Source: CBDUUP01 sp965370435 (GTDB lineage: Bacteria > Chloroflexota > Anaerolineae > Anaerolineales > UBA11579). Taken from it: 6,039 nt of DNA. The position numbers were made by a program, and so were the translations under genes. The notes under the pieces were generated by a model, which saw only the letters and a program-made list of their open reading frames with translations, searched no databases and was not told where the DNA came from. Shown in pieces: positions 5,643 to 6,039 of this stretch. The stretch's first letter is position 1. Every line of letters begins with the position of its first letter. Location of the stretch: assembly GCA_965370435.1 (NCBI GenBank), contig CBDUUP010000290.1, positions 1-6,039 on the forward strand, written 5' to 3'.

Positions 5643-6039
5643 TCAAGCTCCCATCACTCCGCAGACCGGGGCTTCCCAGTCCAGTTGAGCATGCTGGGCC
5701 AGGATCTCGGCCATGGCGCGGGCGATGTGGGCCGGGTAAGGCGAGGTGCGCCGGGTGTTCATGTTCACGTGGGTGCCGACCAGTTCGCCGGTGGAAGCCA
5801 GCGTTTCTCCTTCGTCCTTGACCATGAAGTGCATGAAATGGATGCGCTTGGCGCTGCATCCCAAAATACGCGTGCGCAGGGTGACGCGTTCCCCCGATCG
5901 CACCTCCGCCAGGTAGCGGATGTGGGCCTCCAGGGCGAAGCCGCCGTTGCCGGAGTTCTGCAAGTAGTTCTGGGTCATGCCAAATGTCGGGAAGAAATTG
6001 AAGGTCGCCTCGTCGAGGAGATGGGTGTACCACATCACG
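5643..6039 (-). CDS. Acyl-CoA thioesterase, 4HBT/hot-dog family (N-terminus outside window)
   Basis: About 131 residues are visible. MWYTHLLDEATFNFF, then LEAHIRYLAEVRSGERVTL, then LGCSAKRIHFMHFM and TGELVGTHVNMNTRR follow the order of strands and helix in single-domain hot-dog thioesterases (4HBT, YbgC/FcbC-like). The pattern is closest in my reading to the thioesterases associated with, or fused to, L-carnitine dehydrogenase. The family normally has about 20-30 residues before this, ending in a DxxGHMNVxxY motif that carries the active-site Asp. The GTG at 6036-6038 aligns with the Val of HMNV, so I take it as an internal codon and the gene as running off the right edge. Family members hydrolyse acyl-CoA thioesters in the cytoplasm; the substrate cannot be told here. 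It is separated from the L,D-transpeptidase gene by about 190 nt containing a promoter and repeats, so the two are probably transcribed separately. Confidence 0.85.
   Translation of the reverse strand, partial: VMWYTHLLDEATFNFFPTFGMTQNYLQNSGNGGFALEAHIRYLAEVRSGERVTLRTRILGCSAKRIHFMHFMVKDEGETLASTGELVGTHVNMNTRRTSPYPAHIARAMAEILAQHAQLDWEAPVCGVMGA

Overview
The window reads like a piece of a moderately GC-rich bacterial chromosome. The genes are mostly around 60% G+C and the intergenic spaces are AT-rich. Five of the six genes lie on the minus strand. A member of Chloroflexota (Anaerolineae-like) is my best guess. The hints are a Hanks-type kinase with a TPR ectodomain, a Thr/Pro-rich lipoprotein linker, and spacers filled with degenerate CACCAAGACACGAAG-type repeats and a GGGCGAAGC palindrome. 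This assignment is inference; there is no rRNA or other marker gene here.

Layout from left to right. At 13-330 (+) is a small, AT-richer membrane protein of unknown function, possibly cut by the window edge. It converges on a minus-strand block whose transcription order is a serine/threonine kinase with a TPR ectodomain (3810-2008), triosephosphate isomerase tpiA (1911-1153), and a membrane protein with an HExxH zinc-peptidase motif (1137-361). The gap between tpiA and the HExxH gene is only 15 nt, so those two are very probably co-transcribed. The 97-nt gap between kinase and tpiA has no convincing terminator. It does carry a perfect 9-bp inverted repeat ending four bases upstream of the tpiA Shine-Dalgarno.

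Upstream of the kinase is a 401-nt gene-free spacer (3811-4211). It holds the kinase's own SD and a probable promoter, a six-copy tandem repeat with an exact 9-bp period, and a GGGCGAAGC/GCTTCGCCC hairpin. It also holds a degenerate interspersed repeat that ends 8 nt from the next stop codon. Then comes an L,D-transpeptidase (YkuD) lipoprotein gene (5453-4212). It is flanked on both sides by same-orientation copies of a 24-bp repeat (21/24 identical) and has a likely promoter overlapping its farthest-upstream ATG. At the right edge is a hot-dog-fold thioesterase (5643 to beyond 6039) whose N-terminus lies outside the window.

Functionally, the kinase and the L,D-transpeptidase both point to the cell envelope: one predicted to sense outside and signal inside, the other a peptidoglycan cross-linker anchored as a lipoprotein. 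tpiA is central glycolysis. The thioesterase and the HExxH protein have no evident pathway link here. I see no CRISPR array, RNA gene, transposase, phage gene or clear defence system. The genes themselves are of recognisable families. The less ordinary features are the kinase architecture, the structured spacers and the unknown small protein.
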